Positions 1 through 7,108 of a DNA stretch of 21,689 nt are shown here, piece after piece. This DNA is from JBDKTK01 sp964556675 (GTDB lineage: Bacteria; Desulfobacterota; Syntrophia; Syntrophales; UBA4778): NCBI GenBank assembly GCA_964556675.1, contig CAZKYN010000024.1, positions 1-21,689 of the forward strand, read 5' to 3'. The notes below the pieces were generated by a model, which saw nothing but the letters and a program-made list of their open reading frames with translations, searched no databases and was not told where the DNA came from. The number at the start of each line of letters is the position of its first letter. Position 1 is the stretch's first letter. The translations under genes and the position numbers were made by a program.

Positions 1-567
1 GGGGCCGGAGCCCTGATGAGCTGGGGTTTCGCCTGCAGTCTGCAGCGGGACATCTCTCCCGGCGAAATCGTGATACCAGGCCGTGTCATTGCCGCGGACG
101 GTTCGATCCATGCAGCCGACCCCTTATGGCGGGAGAGGCTCTGCCGCCGCATGGGCACGCTGTTCGCAGTCAGAGGGGGCGCCCTGGCGGAGAGCTTCAG
201 CATCATGCCTGATTGCTTCGCCAAGGAGGCCCTGGGCCGCGAAACGGGCGCAGTCGCCTCCGATATGGAAAGCGCTTCAATCGGCGCCGCGGCCCGGAAA
301 GCGGGCATTCCCTTCCTGGCAGTCAGGGCTGTGACGGACACGATGGAAATGAGGGTGCCGCCCTGCGCCGGCAGATGCGTTGACCGGCTGGGCCGCGTAA
401 GACCCCTGCCGCTGCTGAAAGGACTTCTGCAAAGCCCTGCAGACCTGCCGGACGTGATCAGGCTCGGCCGGAACTTCCGGGCAGCCAGGAAGAGCCTGAG
501 GGCATTGGCTGCGCACGCGGGCGAACTGTTTTGCCTGCAGGAAGGGGGCCCCGGGCCGGAACGGTAA
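1..567 (+). CDS. hpnG: Hopanoid-associated phosphorylase HpnG, 3' part
   Basis: The frame is open from base 1 with no start codon, so the N-terminus lies outside the window; the ATG at 16 is internal. About 188 residues are visible. The phosphorylase / MTA-SAH-nucleosidase superfamily hallmark Asp-Met-Glu-Ser-Ala lies near codon 88, within AVASDMESASIGAAARKAGI. The tail (GRVRPLPLLKGLL followed by SPADLPDVIRLGRNFRAA) matches the C-terminal signature I know from HpnG and sets it apart from MtnN. In hopanoid biosynthesis HpnG acts on adenosylhopane, removing adenine to give a ribosyl or phosphoribosyl hopane on the way to bacteriohopanetetrol and aminotriol. Its usual partners (hpnH, shc) would lie upstream. 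An ordinary nucleosidase is the alternative but is less likely given the tail. Confidence 0.85.
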   Translation, partial: GAGALMSWGFACSLQRDISPGEIVIPGRVIAADGSIHAADPLWRERLCRRMGTLFAVRGGALAESFSIMPDCFAKEALGRETGAVASDMESASIGAAARKAGIPFLAVRAVTDTMEMRVPPCAGRCVDRLGRVRPLPLLKGLLQSPADLPDVIRLGRNFRAARKSLRALAAHAGELFCLQEGGPGPER

Positions 568-847
568 TATCCGCAAAATCCGCAGCATTGACCATAATAT
601 CGCCCGCATGCTCCTGTATAGATGCGGACAACAAAATCTGCCCTGCCGTCCGGGCGGATATTGCGTGTCACGCATCAGGCTGATGTTATCCATAGGACAA
701 ACGCCTGGGGGGACCTTCCGAAAGGGCTCGCCCATTTTAAGACAATAACCCCCGATTTATAAGAACATTCCTTATGGATAAACCTGAGGTCATCAATTAA
801 TAATCATACGTCCATATTTATATGCCAAGTCTGCGGGAGCCGGTAAA
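568..847. other. Intergenic gap, no gene seen
   Basis: This 280-base stretch becomes AT-rich near its right end (about 750-830). I see no convincing ORF, RNA gene or consensus promoter. AT-rich hexamers such as TATTTATAT near 816 could be a -10 region for the following gene, but no matching -35 box is evident. A purine-rich GGGAG at about 834-838 is a plausible ribosome binding site for the ATG at 848. Confidence 0.4.
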
Positions 848-1381
848 ATGAGGCGATTTTTACCTGTATCTGCGATTCTTATTGTTGTCCTTATCTGCAG
901 CGGCGTTACCAGAGCTTTCGAACTCACGGCGGCCGGAGGCGCTCCAGCACAGGCGCTTTTCAGCCCGGACGGCGGGTTCACGCAAACCATCATAAAATAT
1001 ATTTCCGGCGCCGAATCGGAAATACTTATCCAATCCTATTACTTCGGCTCCTTTCCTGTCGCCGAGGCGCTGATCAAAGCCCATAAAAGGGGCGTCAGGG
1101 TGTCGCTTATAATGGACAGGGCGGACAGGGCCGAGGGCGTAACGCCCGGAATCCGGATGTCCCAGGAAGGCATACCGGTCTATCTGGACAACAAGCACGC
1201 AATTGCGAATAACCGTGTCATGATTATCGACAGGAGAACAGTTTTCACCGGGTCGTTTGATTTCAACAAAGCATCCGAGCAGTCGATTGCGGATAACCTC
1301 CTGGTCGTGGAATCGCCGGAACTCGCAAGATTGTACCGGGAAAACTGGCTCAAGCACCGCGGGCATTCGGAAGTATATTGA
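848..1381 (+). CDS. Exported Nuc-like phospholipase D family protein with degenerate HKD motif
   Basis: The protein is 177 residues long, like the single-HKD Nuc endonucleases, and starts with a signal peptide (hydrophobic core about 5-20, likely cleavage near Ala23). The fold signature is present: EILIQSYYF at 58-66, RGVRVSLIMDR at 81-91, and a C-terminal motif followed by Gly-Ser-Phe (135-137). The family motif His-x-Lys-x4-Asp reads here Asn121-Asn-Arg123-x4-Asp128, so the nucleophilic His is Asn and the Lys is Arg, while the Asp and Gly-Ser are kept. Members normally dimerise and hydrolyse phosphodiesters of nucleic acid in the periplasm or outside the cell. This copy may be catalytically dead or altered and may bind rather than cut. 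The next gene follows after 12 bases, so the two are probably cotranscribed. Confidence 0.85.
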   Translation: MRRFLPVSAILIVVLICSGVTRAFELTAAGGAPAQALFSPDGGFTQTIIKYISGAESEILIQSYYFGSFPVAEALIKAHKRGVRVSLIMDRADRAEGVTPGIRMSQEGIPVYLDNKHAIANNRVMIIDRRTVFTGSFDFNKASEQSIADNLLVVESPELARLYRENWLKHRGHSEVY

Positions 1382-1393
1382 TAAGAGGCTTAA

Positions 1394-1945
1394 GTGGGCA
1401 GGAACAGACTGATATCGTATTCCGTCGCCGTTATTATCCTGGCCGGAATCGGGTTCGCCCCGGCCCAGGGCAAAAACGCGCAACAGGATATTTACCGGAA
1501 CATTACGGATGAGCAGTTTCTGCAGGAGGCTTTGAATTACAGCTCCTTCCAGATCATCATGGGGGAGATGGCCGTGAAGCAGGCGGCCGGAGGGGATTTC
1601 AGGAAATACGGGAAGGACATGGCGGCGGCCCACGGTCAGATCTACCGGGACCTGGAAAAAATTGCCCGGGAAAAAGGCATAAGGCTCACAGCCGTCCTCG
1701 ACCCGGTGCGCCGGAATACAGTCAGGTACTACTCGCAGGAATACGGGGCGGCTTTTGACCGGAATTACATCAGCCTTATGGTCGATGAGAACAGGCGGGA
1801 TGCCGTGCTTTTCAGGCACATGGAGAAAAACTCCGGGGACGCGGAGATTCGGAGATTTGCCGGCCGCGTTGCGCCCAATCTCGAAGCGTACGCAAGCAGG
1901 GCTGAAAAGCTCCTGGCCGAGCTTCCGTTCCCCTGGTTGAAATAG
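1394..1945 (+). CDS. DUF4142 exported protein
   Basis: The start is GTG at 1394, with AAGAGG (about 1383-1388) five bases upstream. Residues 1-25 form a signal peptide with a hydrophobic core (LISYSVAVIILAGIGFAPAQ). The mature part is helical and matches the DUF4142 ferritin-like fold: TDEQFLQEAL near 36, SSFQIIMGEMAVKQA near 50, then a conserved DMAAAHGQIYRDL stretch near 75, with a final helix in which an Arg-Phe-Ala is followed by Pro-Asn-Leu. The biochemical function of DUF4142 is not established. Proteins of the family are exported and often sit in stress or cell-envelope clusters. The tight 12-base gap to the PLD-like gene suggests a joint role outside the cytoplasm; that is inference. 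Confidence 0.8.
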   Translation: MGRNRLISYSVAVIILAGIGFAPAQGKNAQQDIYRNITDEQFLQEALNYSSFQIIMGEMAVKQAAGGDFRKYGKDMAAAHGQIYRDLEKIAREKGIRLTAVLDPVRRNTVRYYSQEYGAAFDRNYISLMVDENRRDAVLFRHMEKNSGDAEIRRFAGRVAPNLEAYASRAEKLLAELPFPWLK

Positions 1946-1954
1946 GCAGTGTCC

Positions 1955-1974
1955 GGACCGGGACATCCCGGTCC
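1955..1974. other. Perfect 8-bp hairpin before the flavoprotein gene
   Basis: GGACCGGG (1955-1962) and CCCGGTCC (1967-1974) form a perfect stem with the four-base loop ACAT. It begins ten bases after the DUF4142 stop. No T-run follows, so it is not a typical intrinsic terminator. It could stabilise the downstream mRNA 5' end, weakly terminate, or bind a regulator. Confidence 0.5.
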
Positions 1975-2007
1975 CAAATTCCAACTTCGGATAAAGGAGG
2001 ATTTTCG

Positions 2008-3579
2008 ATGGATAAGGATAAAAAGGACAAAATAGAAGAGAAAACGGTAAGCCGCAGATCAGTTTTGAAAGGAGCCGTAGCGCTTGGGGCAATTGCGGCG
2101 GGCGGGGGCATGGCCCTCAACATGGCCGCCCCGGGGACGGCGGAGGCGATCGTCAGAAAAATGCCCGCTAAATGGGATGAGACGTGGGATGTCGTCGTAG
2201 TCGGCTCCGGCTTCGCGGGCCTCGCCGCAGCTGCGGAAGCTGCCGGGGCGGGCGCGAAGACAGTCGTCCTGGAGAAGATGCCCACCTACGGCGGCAACTC
2301 GATTATAAACGGAGGCGTTTATGCCGCATGGGACAGCGAGCTCCACCTCAGGCAGAAACTCAACCTGGGAGAGGACAGCGCCAAGCAGCACATGGAAGAC
2401 ACGCTCAAGGGAGGCGATTTTTATAATATCCCCGATCTGGTCAATGTCGTGACGGCCGGCTCCCCCAACGCCCTCAACTGGATGATGGACCAGGGCGGGG
2501 CCAAAGTCAGGCCGACGGTAACGCGCGCGGGCGGGCATACAGCGTACCGCACCCATACCGCCGTAGCCGGCGTCGGCAGGGAATTCACCGAGGCGCTCCG
2601 GAAGATCGCGGAGAAAAAAGGGGTCAAGATAGTCCTGAATTCCCCGATTTCCTGGATCTGGCGCAGGGATGCCGATCCCAAGAGCCCGGTAATGGGGGTC
2701 GAGGTCAAAAGGGGAAGGAAAACACTCAATATAAGGGCAAACAGGGCCGTGGTGCTCGCATCGGGAGGCTTCAGCTGGGATATCCCGATGAGGCTGAGGC
2801 ATAACCCGAGGCTCGTGAAAGAATTCAACTGCACCAACCAGAAGGGGGCTACGGGCGAGACAATCCGGTATGCCCAGGCGATCGGCGCCGATACGCTGCA
2901 GCTCAACTTCATCCAGCTCTATCCCTTTGCGGAGCCGGAGACCGGGATCCTTGACACTCCCGCCGTTTATCCCTTTAATGGACCCGGGTACGGCATTGTC
3001 TATGTCACTAAGGAAGGCAAACGTTTCGTCAATGAGCTTGAACGCCGCGACGTCTGCGCCTTTGCCCAGATCAACCTGGGGCCGAACGCGAAGCCGACGT
3101 ACTCGATCTTCAACGAGGCAATGATCGCCAAGATGGGCGGCACCGCCGAGGAAGTCGAAGCGGGCGTAAAGAAAGGCCGTTTCGTCAGGGCGGACAGCAT
3201 CCCCGAGCTGGCCAAGAAACTCAACATGCCGGAGCAGAACCTGGTAGACACGGTGAACAAGCACAACAAGTATCTTGAAACCGGGAAAGATCCGGAATAC
3301 AATAAACCCATTACGAAGGTCATGATCCCTCTCATCCAGGGCCCGTTCTACGGAATCGCGCAGTGGCCCGCAGTCCACCACTGCATGGGAGGTCTCAGGA
3401 TCAACCCGAACGCCCAGGTGGTTGACGTGTTCAACAGCGTCATCCCCAGGTTCTTTGCTGCCGGCGAGGTCTGCGGAGGGGTCCACGGCTCGAACCGCCT
3501 CGGAAGCAATGCCATACCCGACTGCGTAGTTTTCGGCCGGGTCGCCGGGACAAACGCGGCCAAGGGTGTGAAATCATAA
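2008..3579 (+). CDS. Tat-exported FAD flavoprotein of the fumarate reductase / flavocytochrome c family
   Basis: The start ATG follows a strong ribosome site, AAAGGAGG at 1993-2000. Residues 15-21 (SRRSVLK) plus a hydrophobic run form a Tat signal, so FAD is loaded before export to the periplasm. The dinucleotide fold reads VVVVGSGFAGLAAAAEAAGA from 62, with an acidic residue in VVLEK. Catalytic positions known from Shewanella Fcc3 appear kept: the acid Arg (R347 in ERRD), His457/458 and Arg497 in HGSNRLGSNAIPD. Two substrate-contact positions differ: the Gln-x-His-Pro site reads Gln303-Leu-Tyr305-Pro, and the Thr-Glu pair reads Thr317-Pro318. No haem domain is fused; a multihaem cytochrome is encoded next, as in methacrylate-reductase-like pairs. 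It probably reduces an activated C=C bond in anaerobic respiration; the substrate is unknown and probably not fumarate. Confidence 0.9.
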   Translation: MDKDKKDKIEEKTVSRRSVLKGAVALGAIAAGGGMALNMAAPGTAEAIVRKMPAKWDETWDVVVVGSGFAGLAAAAEAAGAGAKTVVLEKMPTYGGNSIINGGVYAAWDSELHLRQKLNLGEDSAKQHMEDTLKGGDFYNIPDLVNVVTAGSPNALNWMMDQGGAKVRPTVTRAGGHTAYRTHTAVAGVGREFTEALRKIAEKKGVKIVLNSPISWIWRRDADPKSPVMGVEVKRGRKTLNIRANRAVVLASGGFSWDIPMRLRHNPRLVKEFNCTNQKGATGETIRYAQAIGADTLQLNFIQLYPFAEPETGILDTPAVYPFNGPGYGIVYVTKEGKRFVNELERRDVCAFAQINLGPNAKPTYSIFNEAMIAKMGGTAEEVEAGVKKGRFVRADSIPELAKKLNMPEQNLVDTVNKHNKYLETGKDPEYNKPITKVMIPLIQGPFYGIAQWPAVHHCMGGLRINPNAQVVDVFNSVIPRFFAAGEVCGGVHGSNRLGSNAIPDCVVFGRVAGTNAAKGVKS

Positions 3580-3649
3580 ACCTTATATCGGGGGTCGCCC
3601 GGACCTTTCTGCCGGTTGTGCGGCCTCATTTCTCAAGAGGAAAGCGGGA

Positions 3650-4387
3650 ATGAAAAAATTTTTAGTTGTCCTGTCTGGAATTTTAGCGCTGCTCTTCCTG
3701 CATGGATGGATGACCGGCGGGCATGATGCCGCGGCGGCCAAGGCCGCCAAACGGGCGGCTCCGGCGAAACAGGCTGCATGTTCATCATGCCATGCCGACT
3801 TCGCCTCAGTCCTCCCGAAGAACCACCCGGAAGTGAAAGGCAACTCTCTCGCTTCCTGCACATCCTGCCATGCGCCCGATTTCTCCGGCAAGGCGAAGAA
3901 GAACCCCTTTGCGACAAGAATGCACATGGCGCACATCGGGGGAAAAGCCAACCTGGACTGCACGGCGTGCCATACGTGGGTCCCGGGGAAAAGCTTCGGC
4001 CTCATCGGTGTAAAGGGCTCCTGGGGCGCCCCGACCAAAGAAGATATGAAGCTGGTGAAGGAGCTGTTCGCCTCCGCGGCCAAATCGGGGTTCATGGACA
4101 ACCTGCATGCGAAGGGAGGCGTCGACTGTGTTGGTTGCCACGGCAAGGGCATACCCAAGCCGGATGCGACAGTGGAGAACGCGCGCTGCCTGGAATGCCA
4201 CGGTCCCCTGGAGAAACTGGCCCAGAGGTCCGCGCCCAAAGATTTCCCGGACCGCAATCCGCATAAATCCCACCTGGGGGAAATTGCCTGCACCGTGTGC
4301 CACAAGGGACATCAGGCCTCGACGGTCTACTGTCTCGACTGCCACCGTAATTTCAAAATGACAATTCCTGGGGCAGCCGCTAAATAA
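3650..4387 (+). CDS. Periplasmic seven-haem cytochrome c
   Basis: This 245-residue protein has an N-terminal signal peptide (hydrophobic residues 4-20). Seven CxxCH haem-binding motifs are visible, at Cys44, Cys70, Cys104, Cys160, Cys180, Cys214 and Cys228, with extra His residues (for example HPHKSHLGEI-like spacing at 205-208) that could be distal ligands. The last part, NPHKSHLGEIACTVCHKGH, resembles the tetrahaem domain fused to flavocytochrome c3 fumarate reductases. The gene lies 70 bases after the flavoprotein gene and has its own purine-rich ribosome site (AGAGGAAAG, about 3636). It most likely carries electrons from a membrane quinol-oxidising cytochrome to that flavoprotein. A strong terminator follows it, so the two genes make a closed unit. 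Confidence 0.92.
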   Translation: MKKFLVVLSGILALLFLHGWMTGGHDAAAAKAAKRAAPAKQAACSSCHADFASVLPKNHPEVKGNSLASCTSCHAPDFSGKAKKNPFATRMHMAHIGGKANLDCTACHTWVPGKSFGLIGVKGSWGAPTKEDMKLVKELFASAAKSGFMDNLHAKGGVDCVGCHGKGIPKPDATVENARCLECHGPLEKLAQRSAPKDFPDRNPHKSHLGEIACTVCHKGHQASTVYCLDCHRNFKMTIPGAAAK

Positions 4388-4410
4388 GTTCAGATTTGAG
4401 ATTTAAGATT

Positions 4411-4442
4411 AAAGGCCGGCCATAAAAAAGCCGGCCTTTTTG
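4411..4442 (+). terminator. Rho-independent terminator after the cytochrome gene
   Basis: AAAGGCCGGC (4411-4420) pairs with GCCGGCCTTT (4430-4439) around a nine-base A-rich loop, and the T-run continues to 4441. The stem is a perfect 10 bp. The A-rich left side means it could also work for reverse transcripts. Confidence 0.9.
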
Positions 4443-4539
4443 TACCGCGTCGGTACGCGGCAAAAAAGGCCCCTTTTCCGGCCGCTCCAGAAAATAATGC
4501 CGGACCGGCAGTCCCCCGCACCCCCGGCGAATCGCCGGG
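4442..4539. repeat. Cluster of three short perfect dyads before motAB
   Basis: Three perfect inverted repeats follow the terminator: GTACCG-CGT-CGGTAC (4442-4456), AAAAGG-CC-CCTTTT (4464-4477) and CCCGGCG-AAT-CGCCGGG (4523-4539). The last lies about 50 bases upstream of the sigma-54 promoter and could be an activator-binding dyad. The others may be extra hairpins of the terminator region. Roles are inference. Confidence 0.45.
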
Positions 4540-4589
4540 CTCAACATTATCCTCAATGTAATTCAGCACATATAGCTTTGTCGGACAGG

Positions 4590-4605
4590 TGGCATGCTTT
4601 CTGCT
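4590..4605 (+). promoter_or_regulatory. Sigma-54 (RpoN) promoter of motAB
   Basis: TGGCATGCTTTCTGCT matches the -24/-12 consensus TGGCACG-N4-TTGCW at all but two fixed positions. The invariant GG (4591-4592) and GC (4603-4604) have the required ten-base spacing. Transcription would start near 4615-4617, about 27 bases before the chosen motA ATG at 4643. Sigma-54 promoters need an enhancer-binding activator, and motility genes commonly use them. Confidence 0.75.
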
Positions 4606-4642
4606 AATTTGATTGACAACTACTATGAATTCAGAGGCGCCT

Positions 4643-5476
4643 ATGATCCCGCAGATAATTTTTTCCATCCTCCTGTCCATAGCCATATTCCTGTTGTCGT
4701 TCAATTTTGAAATAGAGAACCTGGGACCGGCCTCCAACGTCAATGCGCTGATGATAGTCCTCGGAGGCACACTCGCGGCCACACTGATCGCCTATCCCTG
4801 GAAAAGGCTGGCATGGACCGCCCATCTCCTGAAGAAAGTCTTCCTGGCGGGCAACGACCTGGACTGGACGAAAAAAACGATCGTGCTACTGGCCCGCACT
4901 TACCGAAAAGGCGGGATCCGCGAGCTGGAGCAGGCGGGCGAGAGTCTCCCCGAAGGGCATCTGAAGACCGCCGTGGGGCTGATCACCTATAATTACGGCA
5001 GGGAGGAGATCGAGAATATTATCCAGAAGGAAGCCAATATCATATACAGTCAGTACGCTGCGTCCGACAAGATCATCTGCAGCATGGCGAGGCTGGCGCC
5101 CGCTCTCGGCCTGACGGGAACTATTATAAGCCTGATCCGCACCTTCGGCCACGTCACCGACACCAGCAGCCTTGTCGGATACATGGGGGTGGCGCTGTTG
5201 AGCACTTTCTACGGGGTAGTCTTCGCCAACCTCTGTTTCATGCCCCTCTCCAACAAGCTCAGGGAATTCATGGACCAGGAGGCGGTCCGGCTCGACCTGA
5301 TCCATGAGGGGATCCTGGACGTCTACAACCATGAGAACCCGCGGGCAATGGAATACAAGCTGGACTCGCTTTCGTCGGCGCCGGTAAGGGCCTCAAAGCA
5401 AAACCTGGTGCGCCCCCGGCCTGAACTGGTCGTCAAGGCTTCGCCCAAAATCAAAATCGCCGCGTTTTCATCATGA
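4643..5476 (+). CDS. motA: MotA-type flagellar stator / proton-channel subunit
   Basis: I chose ATG 4643 because AGAGG (4633-4637) lies five bases upstream and it falls after the predicted transcription start; ATG 4625 and TTG 4613 are in frame upstream. The product is about 277 residues. Membrane segments lie near 5-20 and 32-50 and in the pair around 155-200. The MotA signature is clear: RLAPALGLTGTIISLIRTF, with the conserved Pro, then GVALLSTFYGVVFANLCF with its small-residue channel face. The cytoplasmic loop between them carries charged residues (for example RKGGIRELEQAGE) that in MotA contact FliG. A basic C-terminal tail of about 35 residues is longer than usual. The gene overlaps motB by four bases. 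No other flagellar genes are in the window, so a non-flagellar role is possible. Confidence 0.85.
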   Translation: MIPQIIFSILLSIAIFLLSFNFEIENLGPASNVNALMIVLGGTLAATLIAYPWKRLAWTAHLLKKVFLAGNDLDWTKKTIVLLARTYRKGGIRELEQAGESLPEGHLKTAVGLITYNYGREEIENIIQKEANIIYSQYAASDKIICSMARLAPALGLTGTIISLIRTFGHVTDTSSLVGYMGVALLSTFYGVVFANLCFMPLSNKLREFMDQEAVRLDLIHEGILDVYNHENPRAMEYKLDSLSSAPVRASKQNLVRPRPELVVKASPKIKIAAFSS

Positions 5477-6264
5477 GCAGATTCAAGGCAAGGCAAAATA
5501 CAGTCAAAAAGGATATCGAGCCCCCGGCAGCGAAGCGGCGGGTGAATGCCGGCTTGCTCGGCAACCGGATTGAAACAGATAATTACAGGGGCAACGACAT
5601 CTGGCTGACCACCCTGAGCGACCTGCTGATGCTCCTTGTTATTTTTTTTGTGATCCTGTTCGGCATGGAATTCCAGAAGCGCAGCCCCGGCAATGCCGCC
5701 CATGCGGGATCGAAAGAAACCGTCCTGAATAAGACAGCTCAAACAGAAAAAAAGGAAAGCGCAATCACACATGCGATGGCTGCGCCGGCTGTGTCCGCTT
5801 CGATCGAGAAAGAACTCGCCTTCGTCCTGGGCCGGGAAACAGGCGAGCAGGAAGTAACGATAAACCGGGCGGCAAACATAGTCACCGTGACTTTTCCGGA
5901 GCGGATCATATTCGATCCGGGCCACGCCCGCCTGAAGCCCGATGCCGGGCCGACCCTGGACAAGGTGGCCGCTTTCATAAAGGAGCGTGCCTATCTTGCC
6001 GTCGAGGTCCAGGGCCATACCGACAACCGGCCCATAAACAACCCGCGCTATCCGTCCAACTGGGAGCTTTCCGCAGACCGCGCGACCCAGGTCGCCAGGG
6101 CGCTGATCGCGATGGGAGTCAACCCTGTACAACTGTCGGTAAAAGGTTTCGGGGAGCACCGGGCCCTTCTTCCCAACGACAGCGAAGAGAACCGGCTCAA
6201 GAACCGGCGGGTGGAGATCCAGTTCTCGATTGCGCCGGGAGAGCCCCGGGCGGGAATTTCGTGA
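5473..6264 (+). CDS. motB: MotB-type stator subunit with OmpA peptidoglycan-binding domain
   Basis: This 263-residue protein starts in an ATGA overlap with motA, which indicates translational coupling. After a basic cytoplasmic N-terminus a single membrane helix follows (about 45-67). It is preceded by WLTTLSDLLMLLVIFF, whose Asp in the Ser-Asp pair is the expected proton-binding residue of MotB. The C-terminal half is an OmpA-like domain: VEVQGHTDNRPINN near 178-191, NWELSADRATQVARAL, then GFGEHRALLPNDS and NRRVEIQF, all typical for peptidoglycan binding. MotB anchors the stator to the cell wall while MotA4-5/MotB2 couples proton (or sodium) flow to torque. The segment after the helix would act as the plug that closes the channel until assembly. 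Confidence 0.88.
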   Translation: MSRFKARQNTVKKDIEPPAAKRRVNAGLLGNRIETDNYRGNDIWLTTLSDLLMLLVIFFVILFGMEFQKRSPGNAAHAGSKETVLNKTAQTEKKESAITHAMAAPAVSASIEKELAFVLGRETGEQEVTINRAANIVTVTFPERIIFDPGHARLKPDAGPTLDKVAAFIKERAYLAVEVQGHTDNRPINNPRYPSNWELSADRATQVARALIAMGVNPVQLSVKGFGEHRALLPNDSEENRLKNRRVEIQFSIAPGEPRAGIS

Positions 6265-6301
6265 AAAATAAGGGGCGGGCCGCACGATGCGCCCCGCCCT
6301 T
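6264..6301 (-). terminator. Terminator between convergent motB and satP-like genes
   Basis: A hairpin pairs AAGGGGCGGG (6270-6279, one bulged G) with CCCGCCCTT (6293-6301). Read on the minus strand it is followed by ATTTTTC, so it suits the satP-like gene ending at 6345. It may also stop motB transcripts, though no T-run follows on the plus strand. Confidence 0.65.
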
Positions 6302-6344
6302 CTGAGACAACTTCAATCAGGCCTTATCAGAATGTTTTCATTTT

Positions 6345-6896
6345 TCAGGCCCTTTCGCCTATCGGCAGGACTGTCCTTCCGAACGATTCATTGAGCACTT
6401 CGGCCATCGCCAGGTAAATCGCCGACGAGCCGCACACTATGCCTTCCCATCCGGCCAGGGTGCCGACGCCATGATTGCCCGTCCAGTCTCTCAGGGCCAG
6501 CAGCATGAAAAGCACGGTCAGGCTCAGGAACACGAACTGAATCGCTCTGTTCTTGCCGAAAGTGCCGAACCACATGAACATTGTGAAAATGCCCCACATG
6601 AACAGGTACCAGCCGATAAACGGCACAGGCGTGCCCGGCTCCTTGACCATCAGGATGAAAACCAGGGTAAGCCAGAACAGGCCGTATGAGGTGAACGCTG
6701 TCGTGCCGAACGTGTTGCCTTTCCGGAACTCCATTATGCCCGCGATAACCTGGGCCAGTCCTCCGTAAAAAATCCCCATAGCCAGGATCATCGACCCGAC
6801 CGGGAAAAAGCCGGCATTGTGGATGTTCAATAAGACCGTGGTCATCCCGAAGCCCATAAGGCCAAGCGGTGCGGGGTTAGCCAATTTAGTATCCAT
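6345..6896 (-). CDS. satP: Acetate uptake carrier, SatP / YaaH / GPR1-FUN34 family
   Basis: I start at ATG 6896 because GGAGG precedes it in a purine-rich leader and the product then begins MDTKLANPAPLGL, with the NPAPLGL signature of the family right at its N-terminus. The longer open frame upstream has no family similarity that I can see. The protein has 183 residues and about six hydrophobic helices: LMGFGMTTVLLNIHNAG, a second near 32-52, then YGLFWLTLVFILM, WYLFMWGIFTMFMWF, a fifth near 125-140 and a last with GIVCGSSAIYLAMAEVL. This family moves acetate, and often succinate, with protons. It is the last gene of a minus-strand group that includes an MFS carboxylate carrier and malic enzyme, which fits growth on or export of small organic acids. 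Confidence 0.88.
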   Translation of the reverse strand: MDTKLANPAPLGLMGFGMTTVLLNIHNAGFFPVGSMILAMGIFYGGLAQVIAGIMEFRKGNTFGTTAFTSYGLFWLTLVFILMVKEPGTPVPFIGWYLFMWGIFTMFMWFGTFGKNRAIQFVFLSLTVLFMLLALRDWTGNHGVGTLAGWEGIVCGSSAIYLAMAEVLNESFGRTVLPIGERA

Positions 6897-7108
6897 AGCG
6901 CTTCCATCCTCCAGAAAATTTTTAAACAGGAAAACCGGAGTTTTCCCGGGCAGACAATGAACGATAAAGTCGGATTGGAACATCGGATTGTCTCCAAATA
7001 TCGCTGAGAGGACATAGATGGGGCCGCTCGGACGGGAGCCCCCGAAAGGATAAGTATTTGTCCTGTGGGAGGAGCAACCCCGCAACAAATATAAGGAATT
7101 TCGGATTT

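Noticed and set aside
860..2092. 410-codon open frame on the minus strand
   Set aside because: It is a shadow of the PLD-like and DUF4142 genes, which have signal peptides, family motifs and ribosome sites; the antisense product has no recognisable domain.
2059..3486. 475-codon open frame on the minus strand
   Set aside because: It lies wholly antisense to the flavoprotein gene with its clear FAD motifs; long antisense frames are common in GC-rich DNA.
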